Below are positions 1 through 5,457 of a stretch of DNA of 9,912 nucleotides, piece by piece. The position numbers and the translations under genes are program-made. Where the stretch lies: positions 1 to 9,912 of the forward strand of contig JAGAEB010000154.1 in assembly GCA_017613335.1 (NCBI GenBank), read 5' to 3'. Source of the DNA: Methanosarcinaceae archaeon. Lineage in GTDB: Archaea > Halobacteriota > Methanosarcinia > Methanosarcinales > Methanosarcinaceae. Under the pieces are notes generated by a model. That model did not search any database, was not told where the DNA came from, and was given only the letters and a program-made list of their open reading frames with translations. Position 1 is the stretch's first letter; each line of letters opens with the position of its first letter.

Positions 1-145
1 CCTGTTCCGGATCATGTTCACAGTCATGTTTCCGTTCCTGTTCCGGCTCATGTTCACAGTCATGTTTCCGTTCCTGTTCCGGCTCATGTTCACAGTCATG
101 TTTCCGTTCCTGTTCCTGATCATATTCACAGTCATTTTTATTCAT
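1..145 (-). CDS. N-terminal part of a repeat protein (Cys/His/Glu-rich 12-residue repeats), cut by the window edge
   Basis: An open frame starts at ATG 145-143 on the minus strand and runs without a stop to the left edge. It reads MNKNDCEYDQEQ followed by three near-identical 12-residue units of the type ERKHDCEHEPEQ, each encoded by one 36-bp DNA repeat. Each full unit has one Cys, two His and many Glu/Asp, so metal binding is conceivable but is only inference. Upstream on the minus strand there is a purine-rich GGAAGGA a few bases before ATG and an AT-rich AAAAATAT box about 40 bases before it, compatible with an archaeal promoter plus short leader. 36 bp is a multiple of three, so other frames also stay open; the opposite strand reads a hydrophobic MFTVMFPFLFRL repeat with no ribosome site seen. 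The family is not recognised and the bulk of the gene lies outside the window. Confidence 0.4.
   Translation of the reverse strand, partial: MNKNDCEYDQEQERKHDCEHEPEQERKHDCEHEPEQERKHDCEHDPEQ
1..145. repeat. 36-bp tandem repeat, four copies
   Basis: Units begin at 1, 37, 73 and 109; the three on the left differ by only a base or two, and the one at 109-145 is degenerate (GCTC replaced by GATC, ATGTT by ATATT, and a diverged end). The array continues past the left edge. The unit length keeps a single reading frame, unlike most other arrays in this window. Confidence 0.9.
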
Positions 146-182
146 TATCTTCCTTCCCGGATCTTTCTGATGATCTGCCGGA

Positions 183-190
183 ATATTTTT
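183..190 (-). promoter_or_regulatory. Possible TATA box for the minus-strand repeat protein
   Basis: AAAAATAT on the minus strand lies in the spacer of an inverted repeat (CCGGAA at 178-183, TTCCGG at 189-194). A start about 25 bases downstream would give a leader of roughly 15 bases containing the GGAAGGA purine stretch. Weak match; position is the main argument. Confidence 0.3.
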
Positions 191-313
191 CCGGAAATGT
201 CGGATCTTTCCTGACGTTTCCGGGCTTATCCTGCCGTCATCCGTTAGTTTCTTATACAGAAAACAGACATTACAATTATTATTTCTGCCTCTTCCGTCAG
301 ATTTACTTTACAT

Positions 314-360
314 CTGTTCTGATCTCTGTTCTGATCTCATCCGTTCAGATCCGTTCAGAT
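314..360. repeat. Two adjacent small tandem duplications (12 bp and 10 bp)
   Basis: CTGTTCTGATCT occurs twice in tandem at 314-337, and CCGTTCAGAT twice in tandem at 341-360. The rest of the 146-409 gap holds no gene that can be supported; it is T/C-rich and contains the weak minus-strand promoter, while no clear TATA box for the GTPase gene could be picked out. Confidence 0.8.
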
Positions 361-395
361 TTTTCCGAATATCCCGTGACCAGGCTTAATGAAAC

Positions 396-401
396 GGGGG
401 G
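396..401 (+). promoter_or_regulatory. Shine-Dalgarno-like G-run that selects the TTG start of the GTPase
   Basis: GGGGGG (followed by TATTTATT) sits eight bases upstream of TTG 410. The alternative ATG at 389 has no purine-rich sequence before it and would place this G-run inside the coding region. Confidence 0.5.
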
Positions 402-409
402 TATTTATT

Positions 410-1045
410 TTGGGTATATTTAACAAGATCAAAGACAAACTTTCACGCCTTTTCAGTAAAAAGGAGTCCTGTATAGGCATCTACGGCCCGCCGAACGCCG
501 GAAAAACAACACTGGCCAACAAGATCGTCAAGGACTGGCGCGGAGATGACAACGATGAACCGCTGGGTTCCGTTTCACACATCGCGCACGAAACACGCAA
601 AGCGCAGCGCCACCACAAGCTTGATATCAATTCCGGCAACCGCAAAGTCACTCTCGATATCGTCGATACGCCGGGCCTGGCAACAAAAATTGATTTCCAT
701 GATTTCATGAAAGAAGGCATGAGTGAAAAAGAAGCCAAGATCCGCGCCAAAGAAGCAACGGAAGGCGTTATCGAAGCTGTGAAATGGCTTGAAGATCTCA
801 ACGGCGTCATCCTGGTCATGGACTCGACGGAAAATCCGTACACGCAGGTCAATGTGACCGTTATCGGAAACATGGAAGCGCGTCACCTGCCGCTCCTGAT
901 CGTTGCCAACAAGATCGATCTTCCGGAAGCCAATCCTGATGCCATCCGCGAAGCGTTCCCGCAGCACCCGTTCATCGGTATTTCTGCCATCGAAGGCACG
1001 AACATGGATCGTTTCTACGATGCCGTTGCAAAACAGTTCGGGTGA
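410..1045 (+). CDS. Era-like archaeal GTP-binding protein
   Basis: A small soluble GTPase of about 211 residues related to the Era/Obg branch of P-loop GTPases. The G motifs are all present: GPPNAGKT (Walker A, residues 26-33), DTPG (86-89), NKID (167-170) and an SAI motif at 192-194. A lysine-rich N-terminus (residues 1-20) precedes the G domain, and there is no KH RNA-binding domain as in bacterial Era. Start: TTG at 410 is preferred, giving MGIFNKIKDKL and a G-run at suitable spacing; an in-frame ATG at 389 would add seven residues (MKRGVFI) but lacks a ribosome site. The stop TGA is immediately followed by the ribosome site of the DUF2073 gene, so the two are translationally coupled. This gene pair is conserved in Euryarchaeota; the cellular role is not established, with a role in translation or ribosome function often suspected. 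Confidence 0.88.
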   Translation: MGIFNKIKDKLSRLFSKKESCIGIYGPPNAGKTTLANKIVKDWRGDDNDEPLGSVSHIAHETRKAQRHHKLDINSGNRKVTLDIVDTPGLATKIDFHDFMKEGMSEKEAKIRAKEATEGVIEAVKWLEDLNGVILVMDSTENPYTQVNVTVIGNMEARHLPLLIVANKIDLPEANPDAIREAFPQHPFIGISAIEGTNMDRFYDAVAKQFG

Positions 1046-1050
1046 TAATT

Positions 1051-1410
1051 ATGAGTGATGTCCAGTTAGACCTCGTTTCAGAAGGCAAGCTCGCCCACAT
1101 GGGCCCGACCGAAAAGATCCGTTATATCATTGATGAAGTCCGCCGCGGCAAGATCATGGTCCTCGAGAAAGGCCTCGACCCGTCCGAAGAAGCCAAACTG
1201 ATCGAAATGACGATGGCTGAAATCTCCGAAGATTTCGTCGGCCTCGAGATCGAAAGCTATCCGCGCAACGATACGTCCGGCGGTTTCCTCGGAAAGATCT
1301 TCGGCAAGAAAGAAGCCAACAAACTGACCGTCATCGGTCCGGCCAACAAGCTCAGAACACTGAAAAAAGACAACAACCTCATCAGTACGCTCGTTTCGAC
1401 CGGAAAATGA
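1051..1410 (+). CDS. DUF2073 family protein
   Basis: A 119-residue soluble archaeal protein of the DUF2073 family, recognised from the conserved segments EKIRYIIDEVRRGKIMVLEKG, the SEEAKLIEMTM helix, EIESYP and VIGPANKL. Function unknown; it regularly sits next to the Era-like GTPase and may work with it. Start: ATG 1051 is chosen because GGTGAT (1041-1046), complementary to the archaeal 16S 3' end, lies four bases upstream and overlaps the GTPase stop. A GTG at 1042 in the same frame would add MII but overlaps that site. In many euryarchaea a zinc-ribbon protein gene is the third member of this cluster; here a hairpin follows at 1434 and the next gene shows no zinc-ribbon cysteines. Confidence 0.85.
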   Translation: MSDVQLDLVSEGKLAHMGPTEKIRYIIDEVRRGKIMVLEKGLDPSEEAKLIEMTMAEISEDFVGLEIESYPRNDTSGGFLGKIFGKKEANKLTVIGPANKLRTLKKDNNLISTLVSTGK

Positions 1411-1433
1411 TCCTGCTCAATGCGGCAGGCAAC

Positions 1434-1456
1434 ACGGACCATCACCGATGGTCCGT
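1434..1456 (+). terminator. Hairpin terminator after the GTPase-DUF2073 operon
   Basis: A perfect 10-bp stem, ACGGACCATC (1434-1443) and GATGGTCCGT (1447-1456), with a 3-base loop, followed by TTTCT. It starts 24 bases after the DUF2073 stop. It also argues that the open frame extending 1645-2175 back to 1420 is not coding. Confidence 0.7.
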
Positions 1457-1644
1457 TTCTCTGCTGCCGTTGCTGCCGTTCGTTGCTGATGTTCGTTATT
1501 GCTGTTCACCGCTCTGCTGTCCGCTGCTCTGCCGTCTGCGGTCACATCTTCAGGCATCGCCGGTGCGGATCTGATCCCGGAAACATCGTCTCTTCAACTT
1601 TGACATTGACATTTTCTCTTCCGGACGAATCACGGAGACAAAAC
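1457..1644. other. Gene-free leader of the hypothetical gene, with degenerate CTG/CCG-rich repeats
   Basis: From about 1460 to 1545 the sequence is built of imperfect GCTGCCGTT / GCTGTCCGCT units. No convincing TATA box was found before the gene at 1645; TTTGACATTGACATT at 1600-1615 is a short direct repeat. Nothing else is supported. Confidence 0.5.
1634..1637 (+). promoter_or_regulatory. Shine-Dalgarno site that sets the start at 1645
   Basis: GGAG in CACGGAGACAAAAC is seven bases from ATG 1645, the first good initiation region in this frame. Confidence 0.6.
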
Positions 1645-2175
1645 ATGGGCTACCAATATTCAAATCTCTACAATGTCTGCGATCCTCTGCTGAAGGATAT
1701 CTCTCCCGGGAATCTTCTTTCCTGTGAGATGGGCAACAGCGATATCACGCTGAGCTGTACTTACGGAAAGATCACGCTGTCCATCAGCAATCCTGTCAAA
1801 GACGTCGTCGTCGGCGAACTTCTGATCGCCGTTTCCGCAACGTCTCCCCAGACGACCCACGAGATCGATGTCATCTGTGATTTTGACGACATCGCCTCCT
1901 ATCAGTCAATGGGCTACACGCTTGTCTCTTACGGCCGCTGCGACGGAAAATATCGCGTCACCTTCTCCATTCCTTTCTCATCCGACAAGGCTCTGCTCCA
2001 TCTGGCCCGCACGATCATCGAAGAACTGAAAAGCGGTCCCGTCAAAAAAGATTTTTACTGGACCGGAAACGATGAATCAGTCTCCCGCCTTTTCAGAGAA
2101 GTTTCCGCGCAGGATGATATTGAAAACTGGGTGATCAGATCCGTCAGGAACAAAGATCCCGAAAGCAGGCCCTGA
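1645..2175 (+). CDS. Hypothetical soluble protein, 176 residues
   Basis: Not recognised. The protein starts MGYQYSNLYNVCDPLL and shows alternating beta-like stretches (ITLSCTYGKITLSIS; VVVGELLIAVSAT; YRVTFSIPF) and a C-terminal helical part (HLARTIIEELK; RLFREVSAQDDIENWVIRSV), suggesting a compact alpha/beta domain. No membrane segment, signal peptide or CxxC pair is visible, so it is not an obvious replacement for the zinc-ribbon protein often found after DUF2073. The start at ATG 1645 rests on the GGAG site; the frame is open back to 1420, but that part covers a terminator hairpin and low-complexity repeats. The C-terminal residues PESRP and the stop codon are encoded by the first 13-bp units of the array at 2159, so the gene end appears to have been drawn into, or to have seeded, the repeat. 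Confidence 0.7.
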   Translation: MGYQYSNLYNVCDPLLKDISPGNLLSCEMGNSDITLSCTYGKITLSISNPVKDVVVGELLIAVSATSPQTTHEIDVICDFDDIASYQSMGYTLVSYGRCDGKYRVTFSIPFSSDKALLHLARTIIEELKSGPVKKDFYWTGNDESVSRLFREVSAQDDIENWVIRSVRNKDPESRP

Positions 2176-2282
2176 AAACGGCTTCTGAAAACAGACCCCG
2201 AAAGCAGGCCCTGAAAACAGGCCCTGAAAACAGGCCCTGAAAACAGCTTCTGAAAACAGACCCTGAAAGTAATTTCTGAGAC
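2159..2282. repeat. 13-bp tandem repeat overlapping the stop codon of the upstream gene
   Basis: Nine 13-bp units start at 2159, 2172, 2185, 2198, 2211, 2224, 2237, 2250 and 2263, consensus CTGAAAACAGGCC, then a partial unit. Units at 2159 and 2198 are identical (CCGAAAGCAGGCC), as are 2185 and 2250, and the CTT-ending units at 2172 and 2237 match closely, which suggests duplication of blocks rather than of single units. The TGA stop at 2173-2175 is part of the second unit. Confidence 0.9.
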
Positions 2283-2287
2283 CAAAC

Positions 2288-2340
2288 CCGGAATGAACTC
2301 CGAAATCCGGAAAGTCGGTCTGAATTTCTTTTTTTTATTG
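2288..2340 (+). terminator. Hairpin plus T8 terminator for the hypothetical gene
   Basis: CCGGA (2288-2292) pairs with TCCGG (2306-2310) across a 13-base loop, and a T-rich run containing eight T (2329-2336) follows. The T-tract is the stronger part, since archaeal RNA polymerase terminates on T-rich non-template sequence. Confidence 0.5.
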
Positions 2341-2369
2341 CTTTACGCAGTTTTTGCAGTTACTGTCTT

Positions 2370-2739
2370 TTTTGAAACTGTTGTGTGACTGTGTGCGCGC
2401 ATCGTTTTGAAAAACTGTTGTGTGACTGTGTGCGCACCGTTTTGAAAAACTGTTGTGTGACTGTGTGCGCATCGTTTTGAAAAACTGCTGTGAGAGTGTC
2501 ATCACTTTGAAAAACTGTTGTGAGGCTGTGTGCACGCCGTTTTGAAAAACTGTTGTGTAACTATGTGCGCCTCACTTTGAAAAACTGTTGTGAGACTGTG
2601 TGTGCACCGTTTTGAAAAACTGTTGTAAGACTGTGTGCGCACCGTTTTGAAAAACTGTTGTGAGACTGTGTGCGCACCGTTTTGAAAACTGTTGTATGAC
2701 TGTGTGCGCACCGTTTTGAAAAACTGTTGTGAGACAACG
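2370..2739. repeat. 35-bp tandem array, eleven copies, each with a TGCGCA palindrome
   Basis: Units start at 2370, 2405, 2440, 2475, 2505, 2540, 2575, 2610, 2645, 2680 and 2714. The conserved half is TTTTGAAAAACTGTTGTG, followed by KGACTGTGTGCGCACCG with the dyad GTGCGCAC in most units. The unit at 2475 is 30 bp, missing five bases of the second half, and the 2680 unit lacks one A. There are no unique spacers, so this is not a CRISPR array. 35 is not a multiple of three and the open frames on the minus strand switch frame with every unit, so coding is unlikely. The array lies between two converging terminators (2288-2340 and 2747-2774). Confidence 0.95.
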
Positions 2740-2746
2740 TCCGCCA

Positions 2747-2774
2747 AAAGTAAAGCCTCTTCGGGCTTTACTTT
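2747..2774 (-). terminator. Terminator of the hypC-hypD operon
   Basis: A perfect 11-bp stem, AAAGTAAAGCC (2747-2757) with GGCTTTACTTT (2764-2774) and a 6-base loop, lies 45 bases beyond the hypD stop. Read on the minus strand it ends in CTTTACTTTTGG, so a short T-run follows the stem. Confidence 0.7.
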
Positions 2775-2818
2775 CTGTCCGGCCTTTATTTCTGTTTTTC
2801 AGACTTCGTTTCTGTTCT

Positions 2819-3949
2819 TCAGTCTCTGTTTCTGTTGTACTTGTACCAGTTGTGGCACATGCCTTCATCGCTGACCATGCAGGGCCCGACGGGTGTCATC
2901 GGCGTGCATTTCTTTCCGAAGGCGGGGCATTTGTCCGGCGTTGCCTTTCCGGTGAGGATCGTTGAACAGATACAGTTCTTCTTTTTGTTCCGGCGGATCT
3001 CTCTCAGATGCGGCAGTTCTTTCTGCAGGATGTCCGCATATCTGACAGAGGCGTCGTTGGCGCTGTATTTTTCTTTAAGGACGAGACCTGATCCCGGGAT
3101 GACGCCGAGACCGCGCCATTCCGCATCGGAAACATCAAAGACCTGATCTGTCATTTTCAGGGCGATCTGATTGCCTTCTGCGCGGACGGCTCTCGGGTAG
3201 GCATTCTCGACAACGGCTCTTCCTTCTTTAAGCTGTTTTTCAAGAAGATATATCGCATAAAGGATATCGTAGGATTCAAATCCCGCCACAGCGACCGGAT
3301 AACCCATTTTCTCAAAAGACGCGAAAGGCGCGGTCCCGGTGATCGTGGCCACATGGCCCGGCGCGATGAAAGCATCGACACGGATGTCACTGATCAGAAG
3401 ATCCATGGCGGGCGGCGTCAGTTTCAGCGATGTGTAAAGGCACAGATTCGGCGGAAGACCGCGGAGAACGGCTGCCGCAGACGTCGGGATCGTCGTCTCA
3501 AATCCGATCGCAAAAAAGACAAAAGGCTTTTCGGGTTCTGCCAGCGCCATCTTCACGGCATCATCGACAGAATAGACCATTCTGACATCGGCGCCCTCCG
3601 AACGGGCATCAAAAAGACTTTCCTCCGTTCCGGGAACGCGGAGCATATCACCGAAAGTCACGACGGTCATGCCGGCTTTCGCCAGGATGATCGCCGCATC
3701 GATATCGTCGTCCGATGTCACACAGACCGGGCAGCCCGGGCCGCTCAGGACTTCAATATCCTTTGAGAGAAGACTGCGGATGCCGTATTTGGAGATCGTC
3801 CTTTCATGCGTCCCGCAGATATGCATGATGCGCGCCGGTTTCGGATCATCGTTGATCTTTTCCAGAAGTTTCTTCTGTAAGGCAGCCGCATCTCTGATCT
3901 GTATTTTCGGAGCGGATTCCTGGTCTGACAAGAAGATCACGCCCTTCAC
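2819..3949 (-). CDS. hypD: Hydrogenase maturation protein HypD
   Basis: HypD is the iron-sulfur protein that, with HypC, carries and builds the Fe(CN)2CO group delivered to [NiFe] hydrogenases in the cytoplasm. The 376 residues match the usual length. Key motifs are in order: CGTHE (residues 45-49), GPGCPVC (71-77), GFETT (149-153), PGHV (197-200), and the C-terminal cluster region with Cys at 326, 328, 341, 348, 357 and 365, including the FGKKC and GPCMVSDEGMC segments. The start is a GTG at 3949 overlapping the hypC stop by four bases (GTGA), so translation is probably coupled; there is little Shine-Dalgarno sequence of its own. It is co-transcribed with hypC from the promoter at 4228 and ends at the hairpin at 2747. 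The other hyp genes are not in the window. Confidence 0.97.
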   Translation of the reverse strand: MKGVIFLSDQESAPKIQIRDAAALQKKLLEKINDDPKPARIMHICGTHERTISKYGIRSLLSKDIEVLSGPGCPVCVTSDDDIDAAIILAKAGMTVVTFGDMLRVPGTEESLFDARSEGADVRMVYSVDDAVKMALAEPEKPFVFFAIGFETTIPTSAAAVLRGLPPNLCLYTSLKLTPPAMDLLISDIRVDAFIAPGHVATITGTAPFASFEKMGYPVAVAGFESYDILYAIYLLEKQLKEGRAVVENAYPRAVRAEGNQIALKMTDQVFDVSDAEWRGLGVIPGSGLVLKEKYSANDASVRYADILQKELPHLREIRRNKKKNCICSTILTGKATPDKCPAFGKKCTPMTPVGPCMVSDEGMCHNWYKYNRNRD

Positions 3950-4203
3950 ATCTGACCGGCAGCTTCATCCTGTTCGACAGCTGCCAGAATATCGTCAAAA
4001 GCCTGCGTCGTCAGCCTGGCTTCTTCTTCCGTGATCACGGAAATGGCGTAACCGACATGAACGAGAACGTGATCTCCGACTTTGACTTCGGATGAACCGC
4101 CGATAAGGTCTAAATTGACTTCTCTGAAGACACCGCCGAAATCGACTTCGGCCGTGTTTATTGACATGATCTTTGAAATTTGTCCGGGGATAGCGATACA
4201 CAT
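3946..4203 (-). CDS. hypC: Hydrogenase maturation chaperone HypC
   Basis: A small HypC/HybG/HupF chaperone of 85 residues. It begins with the family signature MCIAIPG; the Cys at position 2 is the residue that binds the Fe(CN)2CO intermediate and later the hydrogenase large-subunit precursor. GDHVLVHVGYAI (residues 43-54) is the conserved second strand of the OB-like fold. It is the first gene of a two-gene operon with hypD. No Shine-Dalgarno sequence precedes ATG 4203 (AAGAACC), and the TATA box is centred about 28 bases upstream, so the mRNA is probably leaderless or nearly so. Confidence 0.97.
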   Translation of the reverse strand: MCIAIPGQISKIMSINTAEVDFGGVFREVNLDLIGGSSEVKVGDHVLVHVGYAISVITEEEARLTTQAFDDILAAVEQDEAAGQM

Positions 4204-4389
4204 GGTTCTTATGTGTTTCTTTTATCCTATAAAAATCTGTCACCCGCAAAAAGCTTCACATTCCCGCTTCTCATACGTTTTTCCGGGATTTTGTTACGGC
4301 TTTTATCACATATTTTTATGATTGTTTCATGGACCGTTTTTACATCATTTTATGCGTTTTTCGATCCTCCGGCGTCTTTCATGCCGGGA
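4204..4389. other. Gap between hypC and the membrane protein gene: hypC promoter only
   Basis: AT-rich and without a supportable gene. CCGGC (4369-4373) and GCCGG (4383-4387) can form a 5-bp hairpin just past the membrane protein stop, but it is followed on the minus strand by A residues rather than T, so it is not a convincing terminator. Confidence 0.5.
4228..4235 (-). promoter_or_regulatory. TATA box of hypC-hypD
   Basis: TTTTTATA on the minus strand, centred about 28 bases before the hypC ATG. At the usual archaeal spacing of about 26 bases, transcription would start within a few bases of the ATG. Confidence 0.6.
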
Positions 4390-4869
4390 TCATTCGTGAT
4401 AACGGTCGTTTTCAGTCAGACCGGAGAGGACTTTGATCAGGACCGCGCTGAAAACGAGTCCCGCTGCAAAAGCCGTCAGCGTAATGTTTATGCCGATGCC
4501 GATCTCAGCAAAAGATCCGTTCAGGAAAAGAATGATGCTCTCCAGGACAGATGAAATGATCACCGTCAGGCAGACGGATGCGATGACGCCGAGGCCGGCC
4601 GAGATCATTTTATTGAATTCCGTTTTCCTGTCGAAATAGATCATGGACGGAATAAAAATGACTGAAAAGAGGAGCAGGAGATAAGAATAGTGCGGGACGG
4701 GCAGCTCGCGGCGGCAGATCATGCCGTAAAAGCCGAAAACGGCAAGGACCAGAAGACACGTCGTCAGGAGCGACAGAATGATTATACGGAAATACTCATT
4801 ATAAAAAATGTCGGGAGCAGATCCTCCGAATCTGTTTCTGTTGCTGAATCTCTGTTTTCTGAAGCTCAC
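4390..4869 (-). CDS. Uncharacterised four-helix membrane protein
   Basis: Not recognised as a named family. 159 residues: a basic N-terminus rich in Arg, Lys and Asn (1-27), then four hydrophobic segments at about 27-50, 61-80, 88-117 and 123-148, and a short charged tail ENDRYHE. The loop after the second helix carries the charged motif FDRKTEFNK. No catalytic or cofactor motif is visible. Start: GTG 4869 is chosen because GAGGTG lies five bases upstream on the minus strand; a GTG two codons earlier (4875) overlaps that site. The gene stands alone between hypC and a divergent ferredoxin gene, with a good TATA box at 4903-4910 and a polypurine array further upstream. A role cannot be inferred from its neighbours. 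Confidence 0.8.
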   Translation of the reverse strand: MSFRKQRFSNRNRFGGSAPDIFYNEYFRIIILSLLTTCLLVLAVFGFYGMICRRELPVPHYSYLLLLFSVIFIPSMIYFDRKTEFNKMISAGLGVIASVCLTVIISSVLESIILFLNGSFAEIGIGINITLTAFAAGLVFSAVLIKVLSGLTENDRYHE

Positions 4870-4874
4870 GGCCA

Positions 4875-4880
4875 CACCTC
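4875..4880 (-). promoter_or_regulatory. Shine-Dalgarno GAGGTG that fixes the GTG 4869 start
   Basis: A strong match to the anti-Shine-Dalgarno complement GGAGGTGA, five bases from GTG 4869. It would be out of range for GTG 4875. Confidence 0.75.
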
Positions 4881-4902
4881 ATCCCGAATATTGTCTTTTC
4901 TC

Positions 4903-4910
4903 TATAAATA
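4903..4910 (-). promoter_or_regulatory. TATA box of the membrane protein gene
   Basis: TATTTATA on the minus strand (within ATTATTTATAG). Transcription would start near 4881, giving a leader of about 12 bases that just includes the GAGGTG site. Confidence 0.65.
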
Positions 4911-4990
4911 ATGTCTGTTTCCGATGTTGTTTTTATGACATGTTCCGCCGCTCCGGCCTTTTTTCTGTCCGTGAGCCGCGTTCCGCCCGT

Positions 4991-5232
4991 CGTTTTTCTG
5001 TCATCCGTCTGTCGTTCTTTTTTCGTCCTCCTGTCGTTTTTCTGTCATCCGTCTGTCGTTCTTTTTTCGTCCTCCTGTCGTTCTTCCGTCGTTCTTTTTT
5101 CGTCCTTCTGTCTTTCTTCTTTCGTCCTTCTGTCTTTCTTCTTTCGTCCTTCTGTCTTTCTTCTTTCGTCCTTCTGTCTTTCTTCTTTCGTCCTTCTGTC
5201 TTTCTTCTTTCGTTTTTCTTTCTGTTTTCTGC
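4991..5232. repeat. 22-bp polypyrimidine/polypurine tandem array, eleven units
   Basis: Units fall on a strict 22-base grid from 4991 to 5211. The five at 5101, 5123, 5145, 5167 and 5189 are identical; the pair 4991+5013 repeats as 5035+5057, a 44-bp higher-order unit; 5079 and 5211 are divergent. The plus strand has only C and T plus one or two G per half-unit; the minus strand of the identical core has no T at all. Hence the minus-strand open frames here (Lys/Arg/Glu-rich) are a composition effect, because no start or stop codon can occur in that core. It lies between the divergent promoters of the membrane protein and ferredoxin genes. Confidence 0.95.
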
Positions 5233-5394
5233 CATCCGTCCGGCATCCGGCACATTCCTGTTTCAGATGATCTTTCTGTTATCCCTAAAAGTTATATATC
5301 ATAATTCGGAAATATGGCGGACAAGTTCGACAGAACATTCAGTCTTCATCGTGTCCGGTCCGATAATCTGAAGATCTGACAGATGACGGCTCCG

Positions 5395-5414
5395 GACGGC
5401 TGTTCACGGCCGTC
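5395..5414. promoter_or_regulatory. Inverted repeat upstream of the ferredoxin TATA box
   Basis: GACGGC (5395-5400) and GCCGTC (5409-5414) separated by eight bases end directly before the TATA box, where an activator or repressor could bind. GACGGCTCCG/GACGGCTGTT is also a direct repeat (5385, 5395). Confidence 0.35.
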
Positions 5415-5416
5415 TG

Positions 5417-5424
5417 TTATAAAA
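5417..5424 (+). promoter_or_regulatory. TATA box of the ferredoxin gene
   Basis: TTATAAAA, centred about 37 bases before ATG 5458. This predicts transcription starting near 5446 and a leader of about 12 bases. Confidence 0.65.
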
Positions 5425-5438
5425 TTCAAAATTTTGAA
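5425..5438. promoter_or_regulatory. Perfect 14-bp palindrome just downstream of the TATA box: possible operator
   Basis: TTCAAAATTTTGAA directly abuts the TATA box and lies between it and the predicted transcription start, where a bound protein would block polymerase. It is AT-rich, so chance cannot be excluded. Confidence 0.4.
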
Positions 5439-5457
5439 ACATAGTGAGTGTCTTAAT

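Noticed and set aside
14..214. Plus-strand frame reading MFTVMFPFLFRL repeats
   Set aside because: No ribosome site is visible; the frame is open only because the 36-bp unit keeps all frames in register. The minus frame has better start signals.
1600..1615. TTGACA-like bacterial -35 element before the hypothetical gene
   Set aside because: No matching -10 element at proper spacing, and the other promoters in the window are archaeal.
1420..1644. N-terminal extension of the hypothetical gene with CCRCC and CSAVC motifs, reminiscent of a zinc ribbon
   Set aside because: It would include a 10-bp terminator hairpin and degenerate CTG/CCG repeats, and the good ribosome site is at 1634.
2370..2739. 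CRISPR array
   Set aside because: The 35-bp units are contiguous and no unique spacers lie between them; no cas gene is nearby.
2335..2868. Minus-strand frames with THSHNSF-like repeats
   Set aside because: The 35-bp period shifts frame with each unit, and the frames cross the hypD terminator and antisense sequence of the hypD end.
4933..5255. Two overlapping minus-strand frames encoding Lys/Arg/Glu-rich proteins
   Set aside because: The minus strand of the repeat core has no T, so start and stop codons cannot occur in any frame; the openness is compositional and no ribosome site was found.
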